Shown: positions 50,262-59,305, counted from the stretch's first letter. The stretch is 64,000 bases of DNA from Bacillota bacterium (GCA_023386265.1 JAEWKA010000007.1:62001-126000); one strand, 5' to 3'. A program made the numbers and translations. Notes: a model not told the origin generated them from the letters alone.

Positions 50262-50762
50262 ATGCAAGAATTAATCGCAAAGTACGGAGGAATGCTGATA
50301 GGCATTCTGGGCAGCGGTCTGGCGGCAGTTGTCTGCTGCGTCGGAAGCGCAAAGGGTACTGGTATCGCCGGCGAGGCCGGAGCGGGCGTCCTGAGAGAAA
50401 AGCCGGACCTGTTCTCAAAGGTTCTGATCCTGCAGGTCATCCCCGGTACGCAGGGACTCTATGGCTTCGTTATCTGGTTTATATGCATCATACAGATGGG
50501 TGTTATGGCCGGAACCGCCGTAGGAATGTCCATCCCCGCAGGTCTGCTTTATGCCGCCGCCTGCATTCCGATAGCTATCGGCGGAACCGCCTCCGCGCTG
50601 TATCAGGGACGCGTTGCGGTTAGTTCTATCCATCTTCTCAGCAAGCAGCCCGACAGTATGGGCAAGGGCGTCATGCTCTGCGTCATAGTCGAGTTCTACG
50701 CTATACTTTCTTTCCTTGCTTCTTTTATCATGCTTATCAGCATCACAAGCGCTGTAAAGTGA
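50262..50762 (+). CDS. ntpK: V-type ATPase subunit K (rotor ring), Na+-type
   Basis: Proteolipid of 166 residues with four transmembrane helices, a duplicated two-helix hairpin. The residues that coordinate Na+ in Enterococcus hirae NtpK have equivalents here: T63 and Q64 in 'IPGTQGLYGF', Q115 in 'ALYQGRVA', and the carboxylate E144 in 'VIVEFYAIL'. This predicts a sodium-translocating enzyme. GGAGG lies between subunit I and this start. Identity is secure; Na+ specificity is inferred from the residues. Confidence 0.92.
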   Translation: MQELIAKYGGMLIGILGSGLAAVVCCVGSAKGTGIAGEAGAGVLREKPDLFSKVLILQVIPGTQGLYGFVIWFICIIQMGVMAGTAVGMSIPAGLLYAAACIPIAIGGTASALYQGRVAVSSIHLLSKQPDSMGKGVMLCVIVEFYAILSFLASFIMLISITSAVK

Positions 50763-50778
50763 ATATGAGAATACTGCA

Positions 50779-51381
50779 ATGGAAGGAATAAATAAGATCA
50801 CCGAGCGCATAGCCGCCGAAACCCAAATTGAAATCGAAGCGCTGCAGGCGGAAACGGCTGAAAAGTGCCGCGCAATTAAAGAAGAATACAGCGGCAGGGC
50901 GCAGGAAGAATACTGGAAGCTGGTCCGCGAGGGCGCAAAGGAATGCGAGGCCTATGGGCAGCGCCTTGCCGGAGCAGCTGCGCTGGAAGCTAAAAAAAGC
51001 ATCCTTTCCATGAAACAGGACGCTGTCTCGCGCGTTTTTGACAAGGCGATGGAGTCACTCCGCGGTCTGCCCGAAAAACAATATATCGAATTTATGGCAA
51101 GGCAGGCGGCATCCGCCGCAAGCACCGGTTTGGAGGAAATCGTCTTCAACGCAAGGGACAAGGCGACCTGCGCTAAGGCTGTCACAAAAGAGGCAAACGA
51201 GCTGCTCAGGCATAGAGGACTTCTTTCAAAGCTCACCGTCAGTGAAAAAACGGGAAGCTTCGAGGGCGGGCTCATGGTCAAACAGGGCGATATCGAGGTA
51301 AACTGCACTGTCGAGAAGCTCGTCGAGCTTTCGAAGAGCGAGCTTTCTCCTAAAGTCGCCACCGTGCTGTTTGCCGAATAA
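50779..51381 (+). CDS. ntpE: V-type ATPase subunit E (peripheral stalk)
   Basis: Protein of 200 residues. The N-terminal long helix has alternating Glu/Lys/Ala residues (residues 1-~85), and a globular C-terminal domain binds the catalytic head ('FEGGLMVKQGDIEVNCTVE'). It pairs with subunit H. It starts 16 bp after subunit K. Confidence 0.9.
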   Translation: MEGINKITERIAAETQIEIEALQAETAEKCRAIKEEYSGRAQEEYWKLVREGAKECEAYGQRLAGAAALEAKKSILSMKQDAVSRVFDKAMESLRGLPEKQYIEFMARQAASAASTGLEEIVFNARDKATCAKAVTKEANELLRHRGLLSKLTVSEKTGSFEGGLMVKQGDIEVNCTVEKLVELSKSELSPKVATVLFAE

Positions 51382-51431
51382 CCCCGACCTAATGGACTTT
51401 CGATAATATTCTGCGGCAAGGAGGAAAGCAC

Positions 51432-52439
51432 TTGTCAGGTAAAAAAATAACAGACTATGATTATCTGTTTCTTACGTCCGCGCTCAGAGCCAAAGAGCCT
51501 AAAATGCTGACTAAGGACAGAGCGAATCGTATGCTCGAAGTCCCGAGCTTTGAAGAATCGGCAAAGCTGCTGACGGATTGCGGCTATGCAGATATGTCCG
51601 GGATGAATGCCGTTGAGATCGAAAAAACCCTTTCGGCGCACCGGAAAGAAGCGTTTGAAGATATCCGCAAGCTTATACCCGAGACCTCTGTACTGGACGT
51701 TTTCAATCTGAAATACGACTATCACAACGTCAAGGTTTTGCTTAAGGCCGAGAGAGCGGGTGTGGACGGGAAGTATCTGCTTTCCAGTTCGGGTACGGTG
51801 CCTTCGGAAACACTCACTGAAGCCTACAATTCCGAGGACAGTTCTTCACTCTTGCCCCCAAAGCTAGCGAAAGCACTTGAGGAGGCGCGGAGCGTGATAA
51901 GACGCACCGAGAACCCTCAACTGGCGGATTTTATCCTGGATAAGGCCTGTTTTGAGGAAATGCGTGAGCTTGCGGAAAAGGCCTATTCTCCGTTTCTTTC
52001 GGAATACGTAAGGCTTGCAATCGATGGGGTGAACCTCAGAGCGGCTGTGAGAACCCTGCGTATTGGAAGAGACGAGAACTTTCTGCGGAACGCCCTAATA
52101 TCAGGCGGCAATATAGACGTCGAAATTCTTGTGGAGGCTGCCTTTACAGAGACGGGCTTCGTACCGCTCTTTGATTCTTCGGAGTACAGAGCCGCGGCAG
52201 AACTAGGAGCTGAAGCCTTGAAGGGCGGAAAACTCACGGAGTTTGAAAAGGAATGCGACAATGTGCTGATAAGATTTTTTGCCGGAGCGGGGAGCATAAG
52301 CTTCGGCGCGCCGCCGGTCATCGCCTATATCGCGGCGCTGGAAAACGAAATTACCGCTATCCGGATGATACTGACCGGAAAGCTCACGGGGGCAGAGCCC
52401 TTGCTTATTCGGGAAAGGCTGCGTGATATAAGTGCTTAA
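51432..52439 (+). CDS. ntpC: V-type ATPase subunit C (d-type, central stalk cap)
   Basis: Protein of 335 residues beginning at TTG after AAGGAGG. It is an all-helical AhaC/NtpC-type subunit that sits on the K ring and holds the central axle, with three repeated helical bundles. The segment 'FFAGAGSISFGAPPVIAYIA' and the C-terminal 'AIRMILTGKLTGAEPLLIRE' are family features. The end overlaps the GTG start of subunit F by 8 bases. Confidence 0.88.
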   Translation: MSGKKITDYDYLFLTSALRAKEPKMLTKDRANRMLEVPSFEESAKLLTDCGYADMSGMNAVEIEKTLSAHRKEAFEDIRKLIPETSVLDVFNLKYDYHNVKVLLKAERAGVDGKYLLSSSGTVPSETLTEAYNSEDSSSLLPPKLAKALEEARSVIRRTENPQLADFILDKACFEEMRELAEKAYSPFLSEYVRLAIDGVNLRAAVRTLRIGRDENFLRNALISGGNIDVEILVEAAFTETGFVPLFDSSEYRAAAELGAEALKGGKLTEFEKECDNVLIRFFAGAGSISFGAPPVIAYIAALENEITAIRMILTGKLTGAEPLLIRERLRDISA

Positions 52440-52746
52440 AATTGCGGTCATGGGCGGAAGAGAGACCGTTATGGGCTTCAAGGCGCTGGGCCTTGATGTT
52501 TTCCCCGTCTCCGGAGACGAGGAGGCCTTCTCCGTATTTAAAGAATTAACAAGAGAAAACGGAAACTACGCTATCATCTATGTCGAGGAGACCTTCTGCA
52601 AGGCTCTGTCGGCCGAGATAGACAGATTTAAAGACAGTCCGACGCCGGCGGTCATTCTGATTCCGGGCAAGTCAGGTTCGCTCGGACTTGGACAGTCGGC
52701 TCTTCAGTCCGCTGTCCTGCGCGCTGTGGGCAGCGACATCCTATAA
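52432..52746 (+). CDS. ntpG: V-type ATPase subunit F (axle)
   Basis: Small Rossmann-like protein of 104 residues ('LKIAVMGGRETVMGFKALGL' start, central 'YAIIYVEETF', 'VILIPGKSGSLGLGQSAL'). GTG start inside the end of subunit C. It binds subunit D in the rotating axle. Known for this family as NtpG in Enterococcus. Confidence 0.9.
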   Translation: MLKIAVMGGRETVMGFKALGLDVFPVSGDEEAFSVFKELTRENGNYAIIYVEETFCKALSAEIDRFKDSPTPAVILIPGKSGSLGLGQSALQSAVLRAVGSDIL

Positions 52747-52762
52747 CAAGAGGAGATCTGAA

Positions 52763-54532
52763 ATGAACGGAAAAGTAATTAAAGTATCCGGACCTCTGGT
52801 CGTTGCTGAGGGACTCTCCGACGCTAACGTCTCCGACGTTGTCCGCGTTGGAAAACAGCGCCTTATCGGCGAAATACTCAATATGACGGACGACCGCGCT
52901 TCGATACAGGTGTATGAGGAAACGAGCGGTCTTGGTCCCGGCGCGGAAGTGGAAACGACAGGTCACCCTCTTTCCGTAGAACTCGGCCCCGGTATGCTTG
53001 ACGGTATTTTCGACGGCATACAGCGCCCGCTTACGGAGATTAGAAAGCTGACGGGGGCGACGATTACAAGAGGCATTGATGTTCCCGCGCTCAATCGAGA
53101 GAAGTTGTGGGACTTTGTCCCGATCGTTTCGGCGGGTGATAGGGTGGCGGCCGGCGACGTTATCGGAACCGTTCAGGAAACCAGCGCGATACTGCACAAA
53201 ATTATGGTTCCATTCGGCATATCCGGAACGGTCGTATCCATTCAGAAAGGAAACTACACGGTTGCGGATACCATCTGCCTTGTTAAGGGCGACGACGGCG
53301 CTAGCCACGAGCTGACGCTTATGCAGAAGTGGCCGGTGCGCAAAAACCGTCCGTATATAAAAAAGCATGTTCCGACGCGACCGCTCAACAGCGGCCAGCG
53401 TGTTATTGATACACTTTTTCCGCTCGCCAAGGGCGGCACGGCGGCTGTTCCCGGACCTTTCGGAAGCGGCAAGACCGTCGTTCAGCACCAGCTCGCCAAA
53501 TGGTCGGATGTGGACGTTGTCGTCTATATCGGCTGCGGAGAGCGCGGCAATGAAATGACTGACGTGCTCATGGAGTTTCCCGAGCTTAAAGACCCGAGAA
53601 GCGGCGAGCCTTTAATGAAGCGCACCGTGCTCATTGCGAACACATCCGATATGCCGGTCGCGGCTCGCGAGGCCTCGATCTACACGGGTATCACGATTGC
53701 GGAATACTTCCGAGACATGGGTTATGACGTCGCGGTCATCGCGGACTCGACCTCCCGCTGGGCGGAGGCACTACGCGAAATGTCGGGACGGCTTGAGGAA
53801 ATGCCCGGCGAGGAAGGCTATCCCGCATATCTTTCCTCCCGTCTTGCGCAGTTCTACGAGCGCGCGGGCGTTGTCGAGTGTCTCGGCTCGGGCGGCAGGC
53901 AGGGGAGCCTTACAGCTATCGGCGCTGTCTCGCCTCCGGGCGGTGACACGTCAGAGCCGGTTTCGCAGGCGACGATGCGTATCGTCAAGGTTTTCTGGGG
54001 GCTTGACTCCGGTCTTGCGTATGCACGCCACTTCCCCGCGATAAACTGGCTCACAAGCTACTCGTTGTATGTAGATGGCCTTAAAAAATGGTTCGACAGC
54101 GAGATCGGTGTCAAGTTCATGCAGAACCGCGAAAAGACCCTTAGTATCCTTCAGGAAGAGGCAAGCCTTCAAGAAATAGTAAAGCTCGTCGGACAGGACG
54201 CGCTCTCTTCGGCCGACAGGCTCACGCTTGAGACGGCTAAGATGATACGCGAGGACTTTTTGCAGCAAAACGCCTTTGTGGACGTGGACAGCTATTCATC
54301 CTATGAGCGGCAGTCGACGCTGCTTCAGATAATTCTGGATTTCGATACGCTCTGCCGAAACGCCATGAATCAGAGCGCGGATTTGTTAAGACTTGTTAAT
54401 ATCCCCGCGCGCGAACGGATAGGCAGGGCAAAGATGGTTCCGGAGGACGAGTACCGGGAAGCGTATAAGAGAATATTTGAGGATATGAAGAACCAGATAA
54501 ATGAAATTTCGGCGGGAGGCGACGAAAAGTGA
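52763..54532 (+). CDS. ntpA: V-type ATPase catalytic subunit A
   Basis: Catalytic subunit of 589 residues. Walker A 'GPFGSGKTVVQHQLAKW' lies near residue 232, preceded by the non-homologous insertion typical of V/A-type A subunits (~115-190). The catalytic Glu lies in 'GCGERGNEMTDVL', followed by 'DSTSRWAEALREMSGRL'. An in-frame ATG occurs at 52688 inside the preceding gene; the ATG at 52763 after GAGGAGAT gives the standard 'MNGKVIKVSGPLVVAEG' start. The end overlaps subunit B by four bases (GTGA). Confidence 0.96.
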   Translation: MNGKVIKVSGPLVVAEGLSDANVSDVVRVGKQRLIGEILNMTDDRASIQVYEETSGLGPGAEVETTGHPLSVELGPGMLDGIFDGIQRPLTEIRKLTGATITRGIDVPALNREKLWDFVPIVSAGDRVAAGDVIGTVQETSAILHKIMVPFGISGTVVSIQKGNYTVADTICLVKGDDGASHELTLMQKWPVRKNRPYIKKHVPTRPLNSGQRVIDTLFPLAKGGTAAVPGPFGSGKTVVQHQLAKWSDVDVVVYIGCGERGNEMTDVLMEFPELKDPRSGEPLMKRTVLIANTSDMPVAAREASIYTGITIAEYFRDMGYDVAVIADSTSRWAEALREMSGRLEEMPGEEGYPAYLSSRLAQFYERAGVVECLGSGGRQGSLTAIGAVSPPGGDTSEPVSQATMRIVKVFWGLDSGLAYARHFPAINWLTSYSLYVDGLKKWFDSEIGVKFMQNREKTLSILQEEASLQEIVKLVGQDALSSADRLTLETAKMIREDFLQQNAFVDVDSYSSYERQSTLLQIILDFDTLCRNAMNQSADLLRLVNIPARERIGRAKMVPEDEYREAYKRIFEDMKNQINEISAGGDEK

Positions 54533-55905
54533 TCAGAGAATATAAAACGATCCGAGAAATTGCCAGCCCCCTTATGATGGTCTCGCAGGTCGAGGGAGTC
54601 ACCTATAACGAACTGGCGGAGATCGAGCTTCCGAACGGAGAGACCCGCCGCTGTAAGGTGTTGGAAATCGACGGCGACACCGCTGTCGTTCAGCTTTTCG
54701 AAAGTGCGGCCGGCATAAACCTCAAGGAAAGCAAAGTCCGTTTTCTCGGACATACGCTGGAGCTGGCTGTCTCCGAGGACATGCTCGGACGCGTGTTCGA
54801 CGGTATGGGCAAACCCATCGACGGAGGCCCCGAAATACTTGCCGAGGCGCATCTCGACGTCAACGGACTTCCGATGAATCCCGCGGCGCGCGACTACCCG
54901 AATGAATTTATCCAAACCGGCGTCTCTTCGATAGACGGACTCAACACTCTTGTCCGCGGACAGAAGCTGCCGATCTTTTCCGGCTCCGGCCTTCCGCACG
55001 CGGCGCTTGCCGCCCAAATCGCGCGTCAGGCAAAGGTACTTGACGACAGCTCAAACTTCGCCGTTGTCTTTGCCGCTATAGGCATTACCTTCGAGGAGGC
55101 CGAATATTTCGTTCAGGAGTTCCGCAGGACTGGGGCGATCGACCGGACGGTTCTATTTACGAATCTCGCTAACGACCCCGCGGTCGAGCGTATTGCGACG
55201 CCGCGTATGGCGCTTACAGCCGCCGAGTATCTCGCGTTTGAGAAGGATATGCACGTCCTCGTCATTCTTACCGACATAACGAATTACGCCGAGGCTTTGC
55301 GCGAGGTTTCGGCAGCGAAAAAAGAAGTCCCCGGGCGCCGCGGTTATCCCGGTTACCTCTATACCGATCTTGCGACCATATATGAACGCGCAGGCAGACG
55401 TATCGGGAAGAAGGGTTCTATCACGATGATCCCAATTCTCACGATGCCGGAGGATGACAAGACCCACCCAATCCCCGACCTTACGGGCTATATCACCGAG
55501 GGTCAGATTATTCTCTCCCGCGAGCTTTTCAGAAAGGGCATAGTCCCTCCCGTGGATGTTTTGCCGTCGCTCAGCCGTCTGAAGGACAAGGGCGTCGGCG
55601 CGGGTAAGACGCGCGAGGATCATTCGGGAACGATGAACCAGCTTTTTGCGGCATACGCCAGAGGCAAAGACGCAAAGGAACTTATGACGATTCTGGGCGA
55701 GGCGGCGCTGACCGATACGGATAAGCTCTATGCCAAATTCGCTGATGAGTTTGAAAAGCGCTACGTCAGCCAGAGCTTCAATGTCAACCGTACAATCGAG
55801 GAAACGCTAGACCTCGGCTGGGAGCTTCTGAGCATACTTCCAGTTTCCGAGCTCAAGCGCGTCAAGCCCGAGCATATCGAGAAATACCTGCACAGAGAAC
55901 AATAA
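54529..55905 (+). CDS. ntpB: V-type ATPase regulatory subunit B
   Basis: Non-catalytic nucleotide-binding subunit of 458 residues, GTG start. Walker A is replaced by 'FSGSGLPHAALAAQIARQA', as expected for B subunits. 'ITNYAEALREVSAAKKEVPG' and 'RRGYPGYLYTDLATIYERAG' are hallmark stretches. Alternates with A in the hexameric head. Confidence 0.96.
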   Translation: MIREYKTIREIASPLMMVSQVEGVTYNELAEIELPNGETRRCKVLEIDGDTAVVQLFESAAGINLKESKVRFLGHTLELAVSEDMLGRVFDGMGKPIDGGPEILAEAHLDVNGLPMNPAARDYPNEFIQTGVSSIDGLNTLVRGQKLPIFSGSGLPHAALAAQIARQAKVLDDSSNFAVVFAAIGITFEEAEYFVQEFRRTGAIDRTVLFTNLANDPAVERIATPRMALTAAEYLAFEKDMHVLVILTDITNYAEALREVSAAKKEVPGRRGYPGYLYTDLATIYERAGRRIGKKGSITMIPILTMPEDDKTHPIPDLTGYITEGQIILSRELFRKGIVPPVDVLPSLSRLKDKGVGAGKTREDHSGTMNQLFAAYARGKDAKELMTILGEAALTDTDKLYAKFADEFEKRYVSQSFNVNRTIEETLDLGWELLSILPVSELKRVKPEHIEKYLHREQ

Positions 55906-55951
55906 GAACCGTTTGCATTTAACAGCCCGACGAAAGGGATGATCATCAAAT

Positions 55952-56602
55952 ATGCCGAAAGCAGCGATAACTCCGACCAGAATGGTACTGAACCAGCAGA
56001 AAACAAGACTAAAGACGGCGCTGCGCGGGCACAAGCTGCTCAAGGACAAGCGCGACGAGCTCATGCGCCAGTTCATGGACGTTGTCCGCAAAAACCGCGA
56101 GCTGCGCACGCGCGTCGAGGAGGGTCTCACGGAAGCTTTTTCCGCTTTGACTGTCGCCTCCGCAGTCATGTCACCAGACATGCTGGAACAGTCCATTTTA
56201 TACCCGCGGCAGAGCGTCGAGCTTACAATGCGGTTCAAAAACATCATGAGCGTGAATGTTCCGGTCTATGATTTTAAAACAAAGACCGCGGATACGGGAG
56301 ATATATACCCCTACGGCTTTGCACAGACCTCCGGCGAGCTTGACGACGCGCTTGCGATTCTCTCACGTGTATTTGAGGATATGCTTGAGCTTGCACAGGT
56401 CGAAAAGGCCATGCAGTTGATGGCTGAGGAAATCGAAAGAACAAGGCGGCGCGTTAACGCGCTCGAATACGTGATGATTCCCGAATGTCAGGAGAACATC
56501 AAGTATATCTCAATGAAGCTTGAGGAAAACGACCGATCTTCGAAAGTCAGGCTGATGAAGGTCAAGGACATGGTGCTGGAAAAGGCGCACAACTTCAGGT
56601 AG
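55952..56602 (+). CDS. ntpD: V-type ATPase subunit D (central axle)
   Basis: Protein of 216 residues with long N- and C-terminal helices forming the axle: 'PTRMVLNQQKTRLKTALRGH' at the start and 'RVNALEYVMIPECQENIKYI' near the end, the latter a strongly conserved D-subunit signature. Last gene of the operon, 46 bp after subunit B. No clear terminator was seen just downstream. Confidence 0.93.
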   Translation: MPKAAITPTRMVLNQQKTRLKTALRGHKLLKDKRDELMRQFMDVVRKNRELRTRVEEGLTEAFSALTVASAVMSPDMLEQSILYPRQSVELTMRFKNIMSVNVPVYDFKTKTADTGDIYPYGFAQTSGELDDALAILSRVFEDMLELAQVEKAMQLMAEEIERTRRRVNALEYVMIPECQENIKYISMKLEENDRSSKVRLMKVKDMVLEKAHNFR

Positions 56603-56682
56603 ATACCGGTTTTAAAACTTTGGAGATCGGCGAAAAAGCGATAGAACTTTTGTAACGATATGGTCTACTAAAATATGTTGGA

Positions 56683-56830
56683 TTATGCTGTTTTTAGGCC
56701 GTTATACTTCAGACAATGTTCTACTGGGCTCATATAGTCCAAAGACACGTGTGCGCATACGCTTCCGATAGCAAAACAGCTCCACGTACTCAAAAACACG
56801 GTCTGTTTGCTGTAATAACCGGGCATGGTA
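56683..56830 (-). pseudogene. Remnant of an IS3-family transposase (OrfB C-terminus)
   Basis: The minus strand encodes 'VFEYVELFCYRKRMRTRVFG', the integrase C-terminal signature of IS3-type transposases (usually FEYIELFYNRKRRHSALGY). After a one-base frameshift the expected tail 'SPVEHCLKYNGLKTA' continues to a stop at 56683-56685. Only the last ~45 codons are left and they are frameshifted; upstream sequence is unrelated or decayed. Confidence 0.75.
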
Positions 56831-56909
56831 TCTTCCTCTACTTCCTACCCATATGATGATATCAGAAACCACTGTCAAATTCCCACTGCAGTCCATGCGC
56901 TAAAAGTAC

Positions 56910-56946
56910 AAAAAAGGCTCTAAATCATACGATTTAGAGCCTTTTT
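56910..56946. terminator. Terminator downstream of the tRNA-Pro remnant
   Basis: A perfect 17-bp stem (about 56910-56926 with 56931-56947), A-run on the left and T-run on the right, so it works in both directions. It directly follows the 3' end of the tRNA-Pro fragment on the minus strand, as expected for a native tRNA terminator. Confidence 0.88.
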
Positions 56947-56948
56947 TC

Positions 56949-56995
56949 TGGTCCGAGTGACATGACTTGAACATGCGGCCTCTTGACCCCCAGGC
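56949..56995 (-). pseudogene. 3' fragment of a tRNA-Pro(GGG)-like gene
   Basis: Read on the minus strand it contains an anticodon loop and 3' anticodon stem 'CTGGGGG-TCAAG', variable region, a perfect T-arm (GCATG-TTCAAGT-CATGT with one G-U), the acceptor 3' strand CACTCGG, discriminator A and CCA (56949-56951). The 5' half is missing: no CCGAGTG acceptor strand or D-arm lies upstream, and the 5' anticodon strand is disrupted. A tRNA 3' end duplicated or left behind is typical of an integration site. Confidence 0.65.
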
Positions 56996-57276
56996 CACCA
57001 AGGCTCATGTGTTTTTGTGTTTATGACTGTTAATCCGAGGCTATCCTGTACTCAAAAAAAGCTTGATATTTGGCCATTTACGGCATTTAAATCGGGAAAG
57101 CTCCCTGTCTTCTGCAATCTTTATAAATAGCAATTATATTAGAAGTTTAATTAGAAGCACCTGCGTCTGTTACGCAACCATGCGAGTTAAGACGATTCAT
57201 TATTAATAAAAGGATATATCTTGCCCTCTTGGATATTTATATGCAGTTATAAAACTTGCACTTAACTGACATTTTT

Positions 57277-57310
57277 GCGCCGAATATAATTCGGCGCCTT
57301 TCTTTTTTAT
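57277..57310 (+). terminator. Orphan plus-strand terminator
   Basis: A 9-bp GC-rich stem (57277-57285 with 57289-57297), 3-base loop, followed by CTTTCTTTTTT. No plus-strand gene ends nearby, so it may be left over from a lost gene or end a small RNA. Confidence 0.7.
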
Positions 57311-57371
57311 ATATAATATTCCTGTATGCTGCAAACAGACTTTTATTGTGCTATCTCAGTTTTTCTAACTA

Positions 57372-57935
57372 CTATAAAGGAAGATGTTTCATGACACCTT
57401 GCTCCATAAGACGTTTTATCAAATCATGTAATTCTTCATTTGTAAGCGCATCAGACTGTTTAAACCAATAACTCATGATGCCAATCATAGCAAATAAAGT
57501 ATATTCCAAAATATAGTCCAATTCTTTTCTATCAACATTAGACTTATCATCAAAAACCTTCATGATAATCGGCTTAATCGAATTTTTAAGTTTGCTTGCA
57601 AAAGCTGGATCTCCGCGCTCTCCCAGTAAGATCGAGTAGTATTTGTTGTTTTTGTTATAAAGTTCATAAAAAGCACCTAGTGGCATTCCTAACGAGCCTG
57701 TAGGGGTTATAACCGGTGGAAGTTCATCAAGTGAAGGGATTAGAGAATTTTCAATTTGTTCAAGGACATTATACACATCAGTGAAATATTCATAGAATGT
57801 CCCTCTGTTATATCCGGCTTTAGTCGTAATATCCTTTACGGTTATTTTCTCGATCCTTTTTTCAGAATATAATGACCAAAAGGAATCGATTAAATTTTGC
57901 TTGGTCTGGGCTGTTATATCTTCTCTTTTTCTCAT
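57372..57935 (-). CDS. TetR-family repressor, divergent from glycosyltransferase
   Basis: Regulator of 187 residues. The N-terminal HTH is 'ITVKDITTKAGYNRGTFYEY' (residues ~28-47), as in TetR/AcrR proteins. The C-terminal helical ligand-binding domain is variable. The frame is open to 58040, but ATG 57935 with GAGG five bases upstream gives a normal N-terminus. It is divergent from the glycosyltransferase/MFS genes with a shared 118-bp promoter region containing a palindrome, so it most likely represses them until a toxic ligand is bound. Confidence 0.85.
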   Translation of the reverse strand: MRKREDITAQTKQNLIDSFWSLYSEKRIEKITVKDITTKAGYNRGTFYEYFTDVYNVLEQIENSLIPSLDELPPVITPTGSLGMPLGAFYELYNKNNKYYSILLGERGDPAFASKLKNSIKPIIMKVFDDKSNVDRKELDYILEYTLFAMIGIMSYWFKQSDALTNEELHDLIKRLMEQGVMKHLPL

Positions 57936-57955
57936 ACATACCTCACGTTTGAAAT

Positions 57956-57980
57956 CCGACATATCGTTCAACATTGTCGG
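57956..57980. promoter_or_regulatory. Candidate TetR operator
   Basis: CCGACA (57956-57961) and TGTCGG (57975-57980) are perfect inverted arms 13 bases apart, between the two divergent start codons and close to the -35 region at 57981 that serves the glycosyltransferase. Confidence 0.5.
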
Positions 57981-58040
57981 TTGATGATCGATAGCGTCCA
58001 TTACATAATAAATTATACAACAAGGTGTTGGATGAATCAA
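57981..58040. promoter_or_regulatory. Divergent promoter pair for tetR and the glycosyltransferase operon
   Basis: Plus strand: TTGATG (57981-57986), 17-base spacer, CATAAT (58004-58009). Minus strand: TTGATT (58035-58040), 17-base spacer, TATAAT (58012-58017), transcribing tetR. The two -10 elements lie almost face to face. Confidence 0.65.
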
Positions 58041-58053
58041 GGAGGTTAAAGAT

Positions 58054-59301
58054 ATGATTACAATTCTTTGTTCTGGTTCACGTGGTGATTTTCAGCCATA
58101 TATTGCGCTTGCCCAGCAACTAAAAAAATTAGGTAAGGATGTTCGCATTGCAGCTAGTAAAAGCTTTGAAGGTTTTATTAGAGGCTATGGAATCGACGTA
58201 TTTCCGGTAGAGGCAGATATTGAAACTCTAAACGTTGATCCGAAGCTGTTGAAAGCAGCCGGCTCAGCTGATAATCCTTTGAAAATGCTTTTGGCGTTTA
58301 ACAAGATGAAGGAATATGGCATTTACATGGTAAATGACTACTATTCCGCCTGCGATGGAAGTGAACTTATTATCTACCACCCGGGCTGTACAATCGGCTA
58401 TTTTGCAGCACAGAAATTTGGTGTTCCTTCTGTTCTGGCATCTCCTTTCCCAATGCACAAGACAAAAGAATATTTGTCGGTAGTGATGTATGGGAAAACG
58501 AAGTCCAATGTGCTCACTAATAAAATCAGCTATGCCATGATTCAGGGCATGCTGTGGATGGCATCAAAGGATTCTGTTAAAGGCTTTTGGAAAAAGCGTT
58601 TTGGGAAAGCACCTGATAATTTTGGCTGCCCTTTTGAAAGGCATACAGATAAAAAACATCCTGCTATTGTCTCTTGCAGCAACTATGTTTTTAAGAGACC
58701 TCAGGATTGGAACGAGAATATTTACCAGAATGGCTACTGGTTCGTTGAAGAGCCTTCTGAATACAGACCTTCGGATGAGCTAGCTGCTTTTTTGGATGCT
58801 TGCGATAAGCCGGTATATATCGGATTTGGAAGCATGACTTCTTTAGAAAAACATGATGGACTGGCAGAAATAGCAGTAGAAGCACTCATTATAAGCGGAA
58901 AACGTGGTATTATCTGCGGCATGGGTAGGCCTGAAAATCTTCCAGAGAACATCATTGCAATTGATGGCGCACCTCACACATGGTTGTTTGAGAGAGTGTC
59001 CGCAGTATGCCATCATGGTGGCGCGGGTACTACTGCGGCAGGATTTAAGGCAGGAGTTCCCAGTATTATTATCCCATTTTCCAATGATCAGTTTGCATGG
59101 GCACATAGGGCTTATGACTTAGGCGTTGGTTCGAAACCCATACCTAAAAAGGAACTGTCTGCGGAGAAGCTCGCTGATGCCATCAGAAATGCCTTAACTG
59201 ATGAAATCGTTGCAAATGCTGATAACCTCGGTAAAAAAATAGCTTCTGAAAACGGGGCGATGGCATGCGCAGAAATAATTGTGAAGTCTCTCCAGAGGTG
59301 A
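58054..59301 (+). CDS. UDP-glycosyltransferase of the MGT / GT1 type
   Basis: Glycosyltransferase of 415 residues. The N-terminal domain begins 'ITILCSGSRGDFQPYIALAQ' (acceptor side). The C-terminal donor domain has the GT1 signature 'VCHHGGAGTTAAGFKAGVPS' followed by 'DQFAWAHRAYDLGVG' at ~315-355. Relatives include sterol glucosyltransferases, YjiC and macrolide glycosyltransferases that inactivate antibiotics. It is followed by a Mef-like efflux protein 4 bp later and controlled by a TetR gene, which suggests a detoxification or resistance role. Biosynthesis of a glycolipid is the alternative. GGAGG precedes ATG 58054. Confidence 0.85.
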   Translation: MITILCSGSRGDFQPYIALAQQLKKLGKDVRIAASKSFEGFIRGYGIDVFPVEADIETLNVDPKLLKAAGSADNPLKMLLAFNKMKEYGIYMVNDYYSACDGSELIIYHPGCTIGYFAAQKFGVPSVLASPFPMHKTKEYLSVVMYGKTKSNVLTNKISYAMIQGMLWMASKDSVKGFWKKRFGKAPDNFGCPFERHTDKKHPAIVSCSNYVFKRPQDWNENIYQNGYWFVEEPSEYRPSDELAAFLDACDKPVYIGFGSMTSLEKHDGLAEIAVEALIISGKRGIICGMGRPENLPENIIAIDGAPHTWLFERVSAVCHHGGAGTTAAGFKAGVPSIIIPFSNDQFAWAHRAYDLGVGSKPIPKKELSAEKLADAIRNALTDEIVANADNLGKKIASENGAMACAEIIVKSLQR

Positions 59302-59305
59302 TGAT

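Larger units (their letters stand above)
56603..57371. other. 769-bp scarred intergenic region: contents
   Basis: In order: a short featureless stretch, an IS3-type transposase remnant (56683-~56830, minus), a 17-bp terminator hairpin, a tRNA-Pro 3' fragment, about 250 bp of AT-rich sequence with nothing recognisable, and an orphan plus-strand terminator at 57277-57297. It marks the boundary between the V-ATPase locus and the accessory region. Confidence 0.7.

Noticed and set aside
52652..53488. 278-codon antisense frame opposite V-ATPase subunit A
   Set aside because: Overlaps a textbook catalytic subunit gene; His/Arg/Asn-rich, no ribosome binding site.
56702..56896. 64-codon frame as an intact gene
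   Set aside because: Only its last third matches an IS3 transposase and the real tail is in another frame; it is a frameshifted remnant.
56949..56995. Intact tRNA-Pro gene
   Set aside because: The acceptor 5' strand and D-arm are missing; only the 3' half folds.
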